Shown here piece by piece: positions 29,810-38,936 of a stretch of DNA of 53,851 nucleotides. The notes beneath the pieces were generated by a model that was given only the letters and a program-made list of their open reading frames with translations, had not been told where the DNA came from and did no database searches. Position 1 is the stretch's first letter, and each line of letters starts with the position of its first letter. Origin of the DNA: Komagataeibacter melomenusus. Lineage in GTDB: Bacteria > Pseudomonadota > Alphaproteobacteria > Acetobacterales > Acetobacteraceae. Location of the stretch: contig NZ_JABJWC010000021.1 in assembly GCF_013155395.1 (NCBI RefSeq), positions 1 through 53,851 on the forward strand, written 5' to 3'. Position numbers and translations under genes: made by a program.

Positions 29810-32374
29810 ATGACGCTTGCTGACGGATCAGGCCGCGATGGCCGGATGGATGGACCCTCCCGCCCCGGTGGGGGTGGCCCGCGCCGCCCGCGCTACCGCA
29901 TGGTGCGCTGGCTGGCGGGCACCACGCTGGCGGTGCTGCTGCTGGGCAGCGGCGGCGCGGGCATTGTGGGCTGGTATGAATATGAGCGCCTGAGCGAGGG
30001 CCTGCCCACCGTCGATGGCCTGCGCACCTACCAGCCCCCCGTCATGAGCCGCCTGTATTCCGGTGATGACCAGGTGATGGCCGAACTCGCCGCCGAGCGG
30101 CGCATCTTCGTGCCCTACAGCGCCATACCCGAGCGCGTGCGCAGCGCCTTCCTGGCTGCGGAGGACCAGAAATTCTTCAGCCATGGCGGCGTGGACCCGC
30201 TGGCCATCCTGCGCGCGGGCATCACCGACATGATGATGCACGGCACCAAGCACCGCCCCATCGGGGCCTCGACCATCACGCAGCAGGTCGCGCGCATCAT
30301 GCTGCTGGGGTCGAATGCGGTGTCGATTGACCGCAAGATCAAGGAAGCGCTGCTGGCCATGCGGCTGGAGCAGACGCTGAGCAAGGAGCAGATTCTCGAG
30401 ATCTACCTCAACGAGATCTATCTGGGCGAGGGCGCCTACGGCATCGGTGCCGCCGCCCAGACCTATTTCAACAAGCCGCTCGACCAGCTTGACAATGCCG
30501 AGGCCGCCTTCCTTGGCGCGCTGCCCAAATCACCCACCAACTACAACCCGCACCGCTACGTGCAGGCGGCGACCAACCGGCGCAACTGGGTGCTCGACCG
30601 CATGGCCGACCTCAAGGTCATTACACCACAGGAGGCGCGCGCGGCCCAGCTCGAGCCCCTCGTGCCCGCCAACTTCACCCGCCCCGGCCCCGTGCCCGGC
30701 TCGGAATGGTTTGCCGAGGAAGTGCGCCGCGAACTGATCGAGCGCTACGGCATCGGCACCACCATGGAGGGCGGGCTTTCGGTCCATACCTCGCTGGATT
30801 CGCACCTGCAGCAGCTGGCCACCGGCGCCTTGCGCGAGGGGCTGCTGCGCTATGACCGCGCCCATGGCGGCTGGCGGGGCGCGTTCGCGCATGTCGAGGC
30901 CGCTGACGTGGCGGGCGACTGGGCCAATGCGCTGGCGCATGTCACGGCGCCCGCCGCCATGCTGGAGCAGTGGCGGGTGGCCGTGGTGCTGTCCGCCGCC
31001 ACGGGCCGGGTGGGCTGGCTTGAGGGGCGCGATCCCGTCATGCCCCATACCGGCACGGTGCTGGCGCGTGACATGGCATGGATGCGCACCGGCAAGGGCG
31101 TGCAGGCGGGGGACGTGGTGCTGGTCGAGCCCCAGGCCGATGGCAGCGGCGTTGCCATCCGCCAGGTGCCGCGCGTGGAGGGCGCCCTTGCCACCATCGA
31201 TGTGCGCACCGGGCGCGTGCTGGCCATGGTGGGGGGCTGGTCGTTCCGCGAATCGCAGTTCAACCGCGCCATCCAGGCGGCGCGGCAGCCGGGGTCCTCG
31301 TTCAAGCCGTTCGTCTATCTGGCGGCGATGGAGCAGGGGATCTCGCCTTCACAGAAATTCGATGATTCCCCGGTCAGCTACGGCGAGTGGCATCCCAACA
31401 ACTACGAGAAGGATTTCTGGGGCCCCACCACCCTGCATGACGCGCTGCGCGAATCGCGCAACCTCGTCACCATCCGCCTTGCCGCCCAGATCGGCATGAA
31501 GCCCGTGGCCAGCCTCGCGCAGGGCCTTGGCCTCGTGCATTCCATGCCGTTGGTGCTGCCCGCGGCCCTTGGCGCGGTCGAGACCACCGTGATGAAGGAG
31601 GCGGGCGCCTATGCCACCATCGCCAATGGCGGCAGGCTGGTCACCCCCACGCTGATCGATGACATCAAGGACCGCAACGGCAACGTGGTGTGGCGGCCCG
31701 AGGGCATTGGGTGGCAGCCCGGCAGCACGCCCGCCACCGGCCCGCAGGTGGCCGATACCCGCCCGCAGGTCGTCTCCGCCACCAGTGCTGCCCAGATCGT
31801 GGCCATGATGCAGGATGTGGTGCGCCGGGGCACGGGCGTGCGCGCGGGGGCTGGCATCGACCGGCCCATAGCCGGCAAGACCGGCACCAGCCAGGACTTC
31901 AATGATGCGTGGTTCGCGGGTTTTTCGCCCGATCTGGTCACGGTGGTGTGGATCGGGTTCGACACGCCGCAGTCGCTGGGCAAGAACGAGACCGGCGGCG
32001 TGATCGCAGGCCCGATCTGGAACCAGGTGATGAAGGCCGCACTCGCCACCCGCCCCCGGCTTGATTTCCGCGTGCCTGATGGCGTGCAGCTTGCACGCTA
32101 CGATACCGGCATGGGGGTCGCGATCGATGCCTTCAAGCCCGGCCAGGTGCCCGGTGAGAGCGTGGACCTGGGCGCGGGCTCGGGCATGGCGCTGACGGCG
32201 GCGGATACGGGGGCGGAGAACATGCCCGATTCCGAGAACGACATGGCCACGATGCCCGCCAGCCCCGCCACCGTGCCTGATGGCACGACATCGGCAGGCC
32301 ACCCCGCAGCCCCTGCGGCCGCACCCGCCACGCAGCCTTCCGGGGGTGACATTGGCATGGGCGGGCTGTATTGA
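29810..32374 (+). CDS. Penicillin-binding protein 1A, bifunctional transglycosylase/transpeptidase
   Basis: This 854-residue class A PBP polymerises and cross-links peptidoglycan. After a short cytosolic part and a membrane anchor (about residues 31-56), the GT51 domain shows AAEDQKFFSHGGVDP with catalytic E118, GASTITQQVAR and the EIYLNEIYLGEGAYG motif. An OB-like insert precedes the transpeptidase domain, which has SSFK (S496-K499), ESRN and KTGTS. The C-terminus is a Pro/Ala/Thr-rich tail. ATG 29810 is used; an in-frame ATG at 29846 is also possible. The symbol (mrcA/ponA) is left open. Confidence 0.95.
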   Translation: MTLADGSGRDGRMDGPSRPGGGGPRRPRYRMVRWLAGTTLAVLLLGSGGAGIVGWYEYERLSEGLPTVDGLRTYQPPVMSRLYSGDDQVMAELAAERRIFVPYSAIPERVRSAFLAAEDQKFFSHGGVDPLAILRAGITDMMMHGTKHRPIGASTITQQVARIMLLGSNAVSIDRKIKEALLAMRLEQTLSKEQILEIYLNEIYLGEGAYGIGAAAQTYFNKPLDQLDNAEAAFLGALPKSPTNYNPHRYVQAATNRRNWVLDRMADLKVITPQEARAAQLEPLVPANFTRPGPVPGSEWFAEEVRRELIERYGIGTTMEGGLSVHTSLDSHLQQLATGALREGLLRYDRAHGGWRGAFAHVEAADVAGDWANALAHVTAPAAMLEQWRVAVVLSAATGRVGWLEGRDPVMPHTGTVLARDMAWMRTGKGVQAGDVVLVEPQADGSGVAIRQVPRVEGALATIDVRTGRVLAMVGGWSFRESQFNRAIQAARQPGSSFKPFVYLAAMEQGISPSQKFDDSPVSYGEWHPNNYEKDFWGPTTLHDALRESRNLVTIRLAAQIGMKPVASLAQGLGLVHSMPLVLPAALGAVETTVMKEAGAYATIANGGRLVTPTLIDDIKDRNGNVVWRPEGIGWQPGSTPATGPQVADTRPQVVSATSAAQIVAMMQDVVRRGTGVRAGAGIDRPIAGKTGTSQDFNDAWFAGFSPDLVTVVWIGFDTPQSLGKNETGGVIAGPIWNQVMKAALATRPRLDFRVPDGVQLARYDTGMGVAIDAFKPGQVPGESVDLGAGSGMALTAADTGAENMPDSENDMATMPASPATVPDGTTSAGHPAAPAAAPATQPSGGDIGMGGLY

Positions 32375-32442
32375 CGCCGTTCATGGCCGGGCGTGACATG
32401 GCGCACGCCCGCACTGTTGACCGTTGACCAAGGAGCAAGCCC

Positions 32443-33574
32443 ATGTCTGCCGAGACAGAGGCCCTGAACGACCAGATCAAGCAGTCGGTGGCGCTGCTGA
32501 GGAGGCATCTTTGACTGGGATGTCGCAATCGACCGCCTCGCGGAACTGAACAACCGGGCCGAAGACCCCGACCTGTGGAACGATTCGGACGCAGCGCAGA
32601 AACTCATGCGCGAGCGCACCATGCTGGCTGGCCAGATCGAGGGCGTGCAGCGGCTTGAAGCCGATGTGAACGACACGATCGAACTTGTCGAACTCGCTGA
32701 AATGGAAGGTGACGAGGCCGTGGTGGCCGAGGCGCTCGGCACCCTGCGCGCCCTGGCCGAGGAAGCCAAGCGCCGCGAGACCGAGAGCCTGCTTTCGGGC
32801 GAGGCCGACAGCAATGACTGCTACCTCGAGGTCAATGCGGGCGCTGGCGGCACCGAGGCGCAGGACTGGGCCGAGATGCTGCTGCGCATGTACACCCGCT
32901 GGGCCGAGCAGCATGGCTACAAGGTCACCATGATGGAAAGCTCGGAGGGCGAGCAGGCGGGCATCAAGTCCGCCACCATCCAGGTCACCGGCCCCAACGC
33001 CTATGGCTGGCTCAAGACCGAGGCGGGCGTGCACCGGCTGGTTCGCATCTCGCCGTTCGATGCCGCGGCACGGCGGCAGACCTCGTTTGCGTCGGTGTGG
33101 GTCTATCCGGTGGTCGATGACTCGATCGAGATCGAGATCAACGAGGCCGACCTCCGGGTCGATACCTTCCGCGCCTCGGGCGCTGGTGGCCAGCACGTCA
33201 ACAAGACGGAATCGGCCATCCGCATCACGCACATCCCCACCGGCATCGTGGTGGCGTGCCAGACTGACCGCTCGCAGCACCGCAACCGCGCCACCGCCAT
33301 GACCATGCTCAAGGCGCGGATGTACGAGCAGGAACTCCAGCGCCGCGAGGCCGCCGCCGCCCAGACCGAGGCCAGCAAGACCGATATCGGCTGGGGGCAC
33401 CAGATCCGCTCCTACGTGCTGGCCCCCTACCAGCTGGTGAAAGACCTGCGCACCAATGTCGAGAAAACCAACCCGGACGCGATTCTGGATGGTGACATCG
33501 ATGACTTCATGGCAGCCGCCCTTGCCGCCCGCGTGGGGGCCACCCGCTCGGAAGCCAGCGCCCAGGCGCAGTAA
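32443..33574 (+). CDS. prfB: Peptide chain release factor 2, expressed by +1 frameshift
   Basis: RF2 ends translation at UGA and UAA. The first 23 codons (32443-32511) run into an in-frame TGA at 32512; shifting +1 at that point joins them to the main frame from GAC 32513, giving about 376 residues. The codon-recognition tripeptide SPF ([16 protein letters not shown]) and the catalytic GGQ ([16 protein letters not shown]) are present. The ATG has AGGAGC upstream. The frameshift is the classic autoregulatory device, not a broken gene: low RF2 favours the shift. A terminator follows. Confidence 0.97.
32500..32515 (+). promoter_or_regulatory. Programmed +1 ribosomal frameshift site of prfB
   Basis: The sequence AGGAGG-CAT-CTT-TGA-C contains an internal SD (32500-32505), three spacer bases, the CTT slippery codon, and the in-frame UGA followed by C. 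Order and spacing match the Escherichia coli site (AGGGGG-TAT-CTT-TGA-C). Confidence 0.96.
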
Positions 33575-33601
33575 CGCCGCAACCGGGGCGTGCAGGCCGG
33601 C

Positions 33602-33632
33602 AACCCCGTGGCCCGGAGCCACGGGGTTTTTT
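33602..33632 (+). terminator. Intrinsic terminator of prfB
   Basis: AACCCCGTGGC (33602-33612) pairs with GCCACGGGGTT (33617-33627) around a 5-base loop; T continues to 33632. Confidence 0.95.
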
Positions 33633-33795
33633 CATGCCGTGGGCGTTGGGCATTGTTCTGCCAAGGGAAAATTGTTTCGAACCTGTGTTATATGATGCTT
33701 GACACAGCGCCCCTGAGCACGCCCAATTCCGCTCAGGGCAATTTGAACAGCAGGCGCCCGCGCGGGTTGCCGCGCAGGGGCTGGACAGGAGCGGC

Positions 33796-34125
33796 ATGTG
33801 GTCTGACGAAGTCATGGGAAAGGATTATGCCGCCAGGCAGCGACGGCGCACGCCGTACCTGCGCGTGGCGGGGGTGATCGTGCTGGTCCATGTCGTTGTC
33901 GTGTCGGCGCTGGCCTACGGGCTGCGGCCCAAGGCCAAGCCCATGTTTCCCGAGCCGTACCGCCCCCTGCCGCCGCTCGCGATCCGTATCATCCCCGAGC
34001 CGCCACCACCCGTGCCCCCCGCGCCGCCGCCGGTGCGCCCGGTCATGGTCGTGCCGGTGGCCCCGGTCATTCCCGCCCCGGTCATCGGGCGTGATAACAG
34101 GGTCCGTCAGCCGGAATTGTTCTGA
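33796..34125 (+). CDS. Short TonB-like proline-rich membrane protein
   Basis: This 109-residue protein has the N-terminal architecture of TonB. A basic cytosolic start (KDYAARQRRRTP) precedes a single membrane segment at about 22-43 (RVAGVIVLVHVVVVSALAYG, containing the His typical of TonB anchors). A rigid periplasmic Pro-rich region (PEPPPPVPPAPPPVRP) follows. It stops there: the C-terminal TonB domain that touches outer-membrane receptors is missing. It may be a truncated TonB, or a linker working with ExbB and the repeat protein downstream. ATG 33796 follows AGGAG at 7 bases. Confidence 0.72.
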   Translation: MWSDEVMGKDYAARQRRRTPYLRVAGVIVLVHVVVVSALAYGLRPKAKPMFPEPYRPLPPLAIRIIPEPPPPVPPAPPPVRPVMVVPVAPVIPAPVIGRDNRVRQPELF

Positions 34126-34233
34126 AAACGATACAGGTGGATTGATTTTCAGCGTCCGGACTGGTCAGATAACAGTCATCAAATGTGTTGCAGGCCTAAA
34201 GCATGGCCCTATTCGTCAGAGGATTTGAGGTAA

Positions 34234-35001
34234 ATGACCCGACAGCATCGTAAACCAGTCATGGCGGCCGCGCTGCTGACCGCCTTTTCGGCACTGGCCT
34301 ACGCCACGCCCGCCGCCGCCGCCGATAATCCCTACGGCCTGGGCGCGCTGTGGTCGAATGGTGATTTCATCGCCCGTACCGTGCTCATCATCATGGTCGT
34401 GATGTCTGTCGGGACCTGGTACATCATGATTACCAAATTCCTCGAGCAGGCCCGCATGATGAAGGCCGCCAAGGAAGTGAAGGCCAAGTTCTGGCCCGCG
34501 CATGACATCAAGGAGGGTGCTGCCCTGCTCGATACCGCATCGCCCTTCCGCTACATCGCCGATACCGGCATTACCGCCGCCGAGCACCACGAAGGCACGA
34601 TGCAGGAGACGATCGACCTGTATTCCTGGACCACCATGTCCATCCAGCGCTCGGTGGACTTCATCCAGAACCGCCTGCAGGGCGGCCTTGCCTTCCTCGG
34701 CACCGTGGGTTCGACCTCGCCGTTCGTGGGTCTGTTCGGCACCGTGTGGGGCATCTATCACGCGCTGACGGCCATCGGCATCGCGGGCCAGGCCTCGATC
34801 GACAAGGTTGCAGGCCCCGTGGGTGAATCGCTGATCATGACCGCCATCGGCCTCGGCACCGCCGTGCCCGCGGTGCTCGGCTACAACATGCTGGTGCGCC
34901 GCAACAAGGGCGCGCTTGACGAGGTGCGCAACTTTGCCGCCGATGTGCAGTCCATCCTGATTGGCGGTTACCGCCATGAAGCGCACGACCCGGCGGAATA
35001 A
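34234..35001 (+). CDS. exbB: ExbB/TolQ-family proton channel protein
   Basis: ExbB forms the pentameric core of the proton-driven motor energising TonB. The 255-residue protein has a cleavable-looking N-terminal signal (LLTAFSALAYATPAAAAD) seen in the long form of ExbB. It has three membrane segments, and family motifs lie around LQGGLAFLGTVGSTSPFVGLFGTVW (split here: LGTVGSTSPFVGLFGTVWGI) and GPVGESLIMTAIGLGTAVPA. It follows the short TonB-like gene by about 108 bases. No ExbD gene, the obligate stator partner, occurs in the window; it must be elsewhere or replaced. Confidence 0.9.
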   Translation: MTRQHRKPVMAAALLTAFSALAYATPAAAADNPYGLGALWSNGDFIARTVLIIMVVMSVGTWYIMITKFLEQARMMKAAKEVKAKFWPAHDIKEGAALLDTASPFRYIADTGITAAEHHEGTMQETIDLYSWTTMSIQRSVDFIQNRLQGGLAFLGTVGSTSPFVGLFGTVWGIYHALTAIGIAGQASIDKVAGPVGESLIMTAIGLGTAVPAVLGYNMLVRRNKGALDEVRNFAADVQSILIGGYRHEAHDPAE

Positions 35002-35037
35002 GCCTGCCGTCCGCACGTAACCTGATTTCAATGTCAC

Positions 35038-35067
35038 GGCGCGGCGGCTCCACGGAGCCGCCGCGCC
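35038..35067 (+). other. Long GC-rich hairpin between exbB and the repeat-protein gene
   Basis: GGCGCGGCGGCTC (35038-35050) pairs perfectly with GAGCCGCCGCGCC (35055-35067) around CACG. No T-run follows. It could partially terminate or protect the exbB mRNA end and so set the ratio of ExbB to the downstream protein. Confidence 0.7.
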
Positions 35068-35165
35068 AGCGGTCGGGGGCGGATTGAATGATGGGCCGCA
35101 CGGGTCCATCGTGATGCCCTGGCCGATCATTCGGGCCATGACCCGTTCATGGAAGGACATCACAG

Positions 35166-36422
35166 TTGAAAAACATCACATCCAAATCGCTGTTCCGGCT
35201 GCGTGGCCGCCTGCTGGCTGGCGTCATGATGGCGCTGCCGGTGGCGGGCGTCCTGCCCATGCACGGCGCGCACGCGGCTGACCAGCTTGGCCAGAAGGTG
35301 GGCACGGCGCTGCAGAAGGCCCAGACCGACCTTGCCGCCAAGAAATACCCGCAGGCCATGGCCGATGTGGACGAGGCGGACGCCGTAAGCGGCAAGTCCG
35401 ATTACGAATCCTACACCATCGCCCAGATGCGCGCGGCCGTTGCGGCCCAGTCGGGCAACGTGCCGGCCGCCATCGCGGCCTATGACAAGCTGATCGCCTC
35501 GCCCCGCACGCCTGCGGCCACCAAGGAGCAGATGGCGCTGGCCGAAGGCAGCATGGCCTTCACCGCCAAGGATTACCCCACCGCCGTTGCGGTGAGCGAG
35601 AAATACATCAAGGCGGGTGGCAAGAACCCGCAGATGCTGACCATCCTGATCCAGGCCTATTACCTGCAGCATGACTTCGCCAACGCAGCCCGCGTGCAGC
35701 AGGGCCAGATCGATGACACCATCAAGGCAGGCGGCAAGCCCACCGAGAACCAGCTCCAGCTGCTCGCCGCCTGCCAGGCGCAGCTCAAGGACAACGCGGC
35801 GCTGACCAAGACCTACGTCATGCTCGCTACCTACTACCCCAAGCCCGATTACTGGGCGCAGGTGGTCCATTCCGTGCTGAGCAACCCCAACATGGCGCCG
35901 GGCCTGCGGCTTGACATCGACCGCGTGCGCCTTGAGTCCGGTCTGGTCAAGACCTCGGCCGAGTATATGGACATTACCGAACTGGCCATGCAGGCGGGCC
36001 TGCCGCAGCTTGCGCTCGACATCATCAACCAGGGCTATGCCAGCGGCGTGGTGGGGCATGACGCCTCCGCCCCGCGCAGCGAGAAGCTGAAGGCAATGGT
36101 GGCCCAGAGTGCCGAGAGCACCAAGGCCAACCTCGACACGGCGGCCAGCCAGGCCGCAACCGGCAATGCCATGCTCACGGCAGGCTACAACTACGTGCTC
36201 AATGGCCAGGCCGATAAGGGTCTGGCGCTGATGCAGCAGGGTCTGGCCAAGGGGCCGTCCGACATCAATATCGGTCGCCTGCATTATGGGCTTGCGCAGG
36301 CGGCAGCGGGCCAGAAGGCGGCTGCCATTACCACGTTCAACAGCGTGGCAGGCACCAATGGCGCGCGTGACATCGCGCAGTTCTGGGTGCTCAAGCTGAA
36401 CGCAGCGCCTGCCGCGCACTGA
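35166..36422 (+). CDS. Periplasmic TPR-like repeat protein linked to ExbB
   Basis: The 418-residue protein has a signal peptide at about 1-38 (LLAGVMMALPVAGVLPMHGAHA, cut before ADQLG) and then helical repeats. TPR-like units are recognisable at AQTDLAAKKYPQAMADVDEA, AQSGNVPAAIAAYDKLI, AFTAKDYPTAVAVSEKYI and VLNGQADKGLALMQQGL. The predicted start is TTG 35166 with GGAAGGA upstream; it is supported because the signal peptide begins there. In other bacteria TPR proteins have been found next to ExbB/TonB clusters as periplasmic partners. It is expected to be exported; the exact role is unknown. Confidence 0.8.
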   Translation: MKNITSKSLFRLRGRLLAGVMMALPVAGVLPMHGAHAADQLGQKVGTALQKAQTDLAAKKYPQAMADVDEADAVSGKSDYESYTIAQMRAAVAAQSGNVPAAIAAYDKLIASPRTPAATKEQMALAEGSMAFTAKDYPTAVAVSEKYIKAGGKNPQMLTILIQAYYLQHDFANAARVQQGQIDDTIKAGGKPTENQLQLLAACQAQLKDNAALTKTYVMLATYYPKPDYWAQVVHSVLSNPNMAPGLRLDIDRVRLESGLVKTSAEYMDITELAMQAGLPQLALDIINQGYASGVVGHDASAPRSEKLKAMVAQSAESTKANLDTAASQAATGNAMLTAGYNYVLNGQADKGLALMQQGLAKGPSDINIGRLHYGLAQAAAGQKAAAITTFNSVAGTNGARDIAQFWVLKLNAAPAAH

Positions 36423-36428
36423 TAAGGA

Positions 36429-36488
36429 CAGAAGTTTTCGGGGAGGCTTTTTTCAAAAAGCTTCGAAAGACAAAAACTTCTGATCTTT
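36429..36488 (+). repeat. Dispersed palindromic repeat, copy C (short form)
   Basis: Outer arms CAGAAGTTTT (36429-36438) and AAAACTTCTG (36473-36482) pair perfectly; hairpin I (GGCTTTTTTCAAAAAGCTTC region) is kept, hairpin II is missing. It is located after the repeat-protein gene and before the terminator. Confidence 0.8.
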
Positions 36489-36505
36489 TACAGCTTGTCT
36501 GCCAG

Positions 36506-36536
36506 ACGGGGCGCCGGATCATCCGGCGCCCCGTTT
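36506..36536 (+). terminator. Intrinsic terminator after the exbB cluster
   Basis: ACGGGGCGCCGG (36506-36517) pairs perfectly with CCGGCGCCCCGT (36523-36534) around ATCAT; only three T follow, so strength is uncertain. Confidence 0.75.
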
Positions 36537-36649
36537 GCATGTGGGGCAGACATTTTATGATATGATCGCTGGCCTTATCCCCATGCCGCGCGTTGGCTAT
36601 GCTGGGCGCTGTTGCATGCAGGGCATCATGCCTGCCCCAGAACCGGAAC

Positions 36650-37435
36650 ATGGCCAAGAGAATGACACAGACACCCGCCACAGCCGATCTGCCCGCCCGC
36701 ATCCTCGTGGTGGAAGACGATCCCGGCATGCGCACCCTGATCGTCCGTGCCCTGCAGGGCGATGGCTACCGCGTGCGCGGCGTGCAGGATGGTCCTGAAA
36801 TGTGGGATGCGCTCAAGGCGCAGGCCGCCGATCTCATCATCCTTGACGTGATGCTGCCGGGCACCAACGGGCTGGACCTGTGCCGCAGCCTGCGCGCGCA
36901 GGCCGATCCCTCGGTGCCGGGCGAGGCCCCGCTGACGGAGGTGCCGGTCATCATCGTCTCCGCCCGGGGCGAGGAACTCGACCGCGTGCAGGGCCTTGAA
37001 CTCGGCGCGGATGACTACGTGCCCAAGCCCTTTGGCCAGAAGGAACTGCTCGCCCGCGTGCGCGCGGTGCTGCGCAGGCGCGGCGGCGGCGTGACCACGC
37101 CAAGTGCCGGGCGGCAGCGCAAGGAAACCGTGCGCTTTGGCGGATGGATGCTCGACCTGCGGCGGCGCGAACTGACCGACCCCTCGGGCATGGCGGTCGA
37201 GATATCGGGGGCGGAGCACGACCTGCTCACCAGTTTTCTTGACAATCCGCAGCGCGTGATCGGGCGTGACCGGTTGCTCGAACTCTCGCGCACGCGGCTG
37301 GGCGATGTGTCCGACCGCAGCGTGGATGTGCTGGTCAGCCGCCTGCGGCGCAAGCTGGGGCCGGATTCGGATGGGCTGATCCGCACCGTGCGCGGCATGG
37401 GCTACATCTTCACCGCTGAGGTGGAGCGGGTCTGA
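36650..37435 (+). CDS. OmpR-family response regulator
   Basis: The protein has about 261 residues. The receiver domain spans about 15-135 with acidic pocket ILVVEDD, phosphoacceptor D66 in LIILDVMLPG, and the KP motif DDYVPKPFG. The winged-helix OmpR/PhoB DNA-binding domain follows (EISGAEHDLLTSFLDNPQRVIGR begins it; split: RSVDVLVSRLRRKLG ends it) with GMGYIF. ATG 36650 is chosen; ATG 36662 is equally plausible. It is followed 7 bases later by a sensor kinase, so the pair forms one system. The signal is unknown. Confidence 0.92.
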   Translation: MAKRMTQTPATADLPARILVVEDDPGMRTLIVRALQGDGYRVRGVQDGPEMWDALKAQAADLIILDVMLPGTNGLDLCRSLRAQADPSVPGEAPLTEVPVIIVSARGEELDRVQGLELGADDYVPKPFGQKELLARVRAVLRRRGGGVTTPSAGRQRKETVRFGGWMLDLRRRELTDPSGMAVEISGAEHDLLTSFLDNPQRVIGRDRLLELSRTRLGDVSDRSVDVLVSRLRRKLGPDSDGLIRTVRGMGYIFTAEVERV

Positions 37436-37442
37436 GCGCGCC

Positions 37443-38804
37443 GTGGCGGGGCAGGGGAGCGTGCAGGCCGGTCGGGTGCCACAGGCGGCAAGGCGCATCA
37501 CGCTATGGCCGCGCGGGCTGGTCGGGCGCGTCATGTTCGTGCTGCTCGTGGCGGTGGCGCTCGTGTTCGTGGGCAGTTCCGTTTTCTATGAGGAAGCCGA
37601 GACCTACACCATAGACGACGCCCAGCTTGAACAGGTGGGCGAGCGGCTGGTGATCGATGCGCGCGTGCTGGCGGCAACGCCCACATCGCAGCGCATGGTG
37701 CTGGCCGCCATGCTCTCCACCAGCGATCTGACGGTGGACTGGCGCAACCAGGGCCAGCAGGGCGCGCTCAAGGTCGAGCCGCCCTCGCTGCGCAAGCTGC
37801 ATGACCGGCTGGCGGGCACCCTGCCGGTGCTGCAGGGCGATGCGCTCAACCTTGCGGGCACCATCATGGGCACGGCGGATGTGCGCGGCACGCTGCGCCT
37901 GCCCGATGGCAGCTACATGGGCTTTCTCGCCCCCGATATCCTTGAGCCGCACCACATGCGCCGCGGGCTCGTTTCGGCGGCCATCCTGGCGGGCGCGGTC
38001 ATCGGGGCGGCGGGCATGCTGGTGCGAGCGCTGAGCATGCCGCTGCGCGCCCTGGCCGATGTGGCCGATACGGTCGGCTCGGGCCGGTGGGTGCCATTGG
38101 CCGACAAGGGCCCGCGTGAGGTGCGCTACCTGGCCCGTGCCATCAACGCCATGCAGGAGCGCATCAACCGCCTGATCGCCGACCGCACCGAAGCCCTTGC
38201 CGCCGTATCACACGACCTGCGCACCCCGCTCGCCCGTCTGCGCCTGCGCGCGGGCTTTCTGGAAGATGCAAATGCGCAGAAGGAGATCGAGGCCGACGTG
38301 ACCGAGATGGAGGCCATGATCACCGGCGTGCTGGCCTATCTTTCAGGCGAGAAGGACCCCGAGCCCGCGCGTTCGGTCAACGTGGCCTCCATTCTGGCCA
38401 CGCGCGTGGATGACGAGGCCGATCAGGGCCGGAACGTGACCTATGACGGCCCCGACCAGGCGCAGGCCATGGTGCGCCCGCTGGCGCTCAAGCGCGTGGT
38501 GGGCAACCTGATTGACAATGCCGTGAACTATGGCGGCAACGCCCATGTCAGCCTGACGTTGATGGAAGATGCCCTGTGCATCCGCGTGGAAGATAACGGC
38601 CCCGGCCTGCCCGAGGTCGAACTCGACCGCGTGACCACGCCGTTCTACCGCGTGGAGGGCTCGCGCTCGCGCAGCACGGGCGGGCTGGGGCTGGGGCTCG
38701 CCATTGTCAGCCGCGAGGTGGCGCGTGGCGGCGGGCGGTTCCGGCTGTTCAACCGGCTGGGGGGCGGGTTGTGCGCGGAAATTGTCCTGCCGCGCATGCC
38801 GTGA
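37443..38804 (+). CDS. Sensor histidine kinase
   Basis: This is a 453-residue partner of the preceding regulator. The first membrane segment is at about 28-46, a periplasmic domain of about 130 residues follows, and the second membrane segment is at about 178-195. After these come HAMP (MPLRALADVADTVGSGRWVPLA), a DHp domain with H257 in AVSHDLRTPLARLRLRAGF, and an ATPase domain with N-box NLIDNAVNYG, VEDNGPGL and GGLGLGLAIV. The layout resembles EnvZ-like kinases. The start is GTG 37443, seven bases after the regulator stop; GTG 37461 is a possible alternative. Confidence 0.92.
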   Translation: MAGQGSVQAGRVPQAARRITLWPRGLVGRVMFVLLVAVALVFVGSSVFYEEAETYTIDDAQLEQVGERLVIDARVLAATPTSQRMVLAAMLSTSDLTVDWRNQGQQGALKVEPPSLRKLHDRLAGTLPVLQGDALNLAGTIMGTADVRGTLRLPDGSYMGFLAPDILEPHHMRRGLVSAAILAGAVIGAAGMLVRALSMPLRALADVADTVGSGRWVPLADKGPREVRYLARAINAMQERINRLIADRTEALAAVSHDLRTPLARLRLRAGFLEDANAQKEIEADVTEMEAMITGVLAYLSGEKDPEPARSVNVASILATRVDDEADQGRNVTYDGPDQAQAMVRPLALKRVVGNLIDNAVNYGGNAHVSLTLMEDALCIRVEDNGPGLPEVELDRVTTPFYRVEGSRSRSTGGLGLGLAIVSREVARGGGRFRLFNRLGGGLCAEIVLPRMP

Positions 38805-38936
38805 TAGGCCACAGGGCGTAAATGCACGCCGCGCGTGTGCGTGGGGTTGGATTTGCGCGCGGGTCGATCATATAACAGGACCCGGGAAGTACTTTTGCCT
38901 GTCCCCCCTTTCCCGTCATGTCTGGAAGACCGAGCA

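Noticed and set aside
33699-33728. TTGACA as a promoter for the TonB-like gene
   Set aside because: No acceptable -10 box at 16-18 bases.
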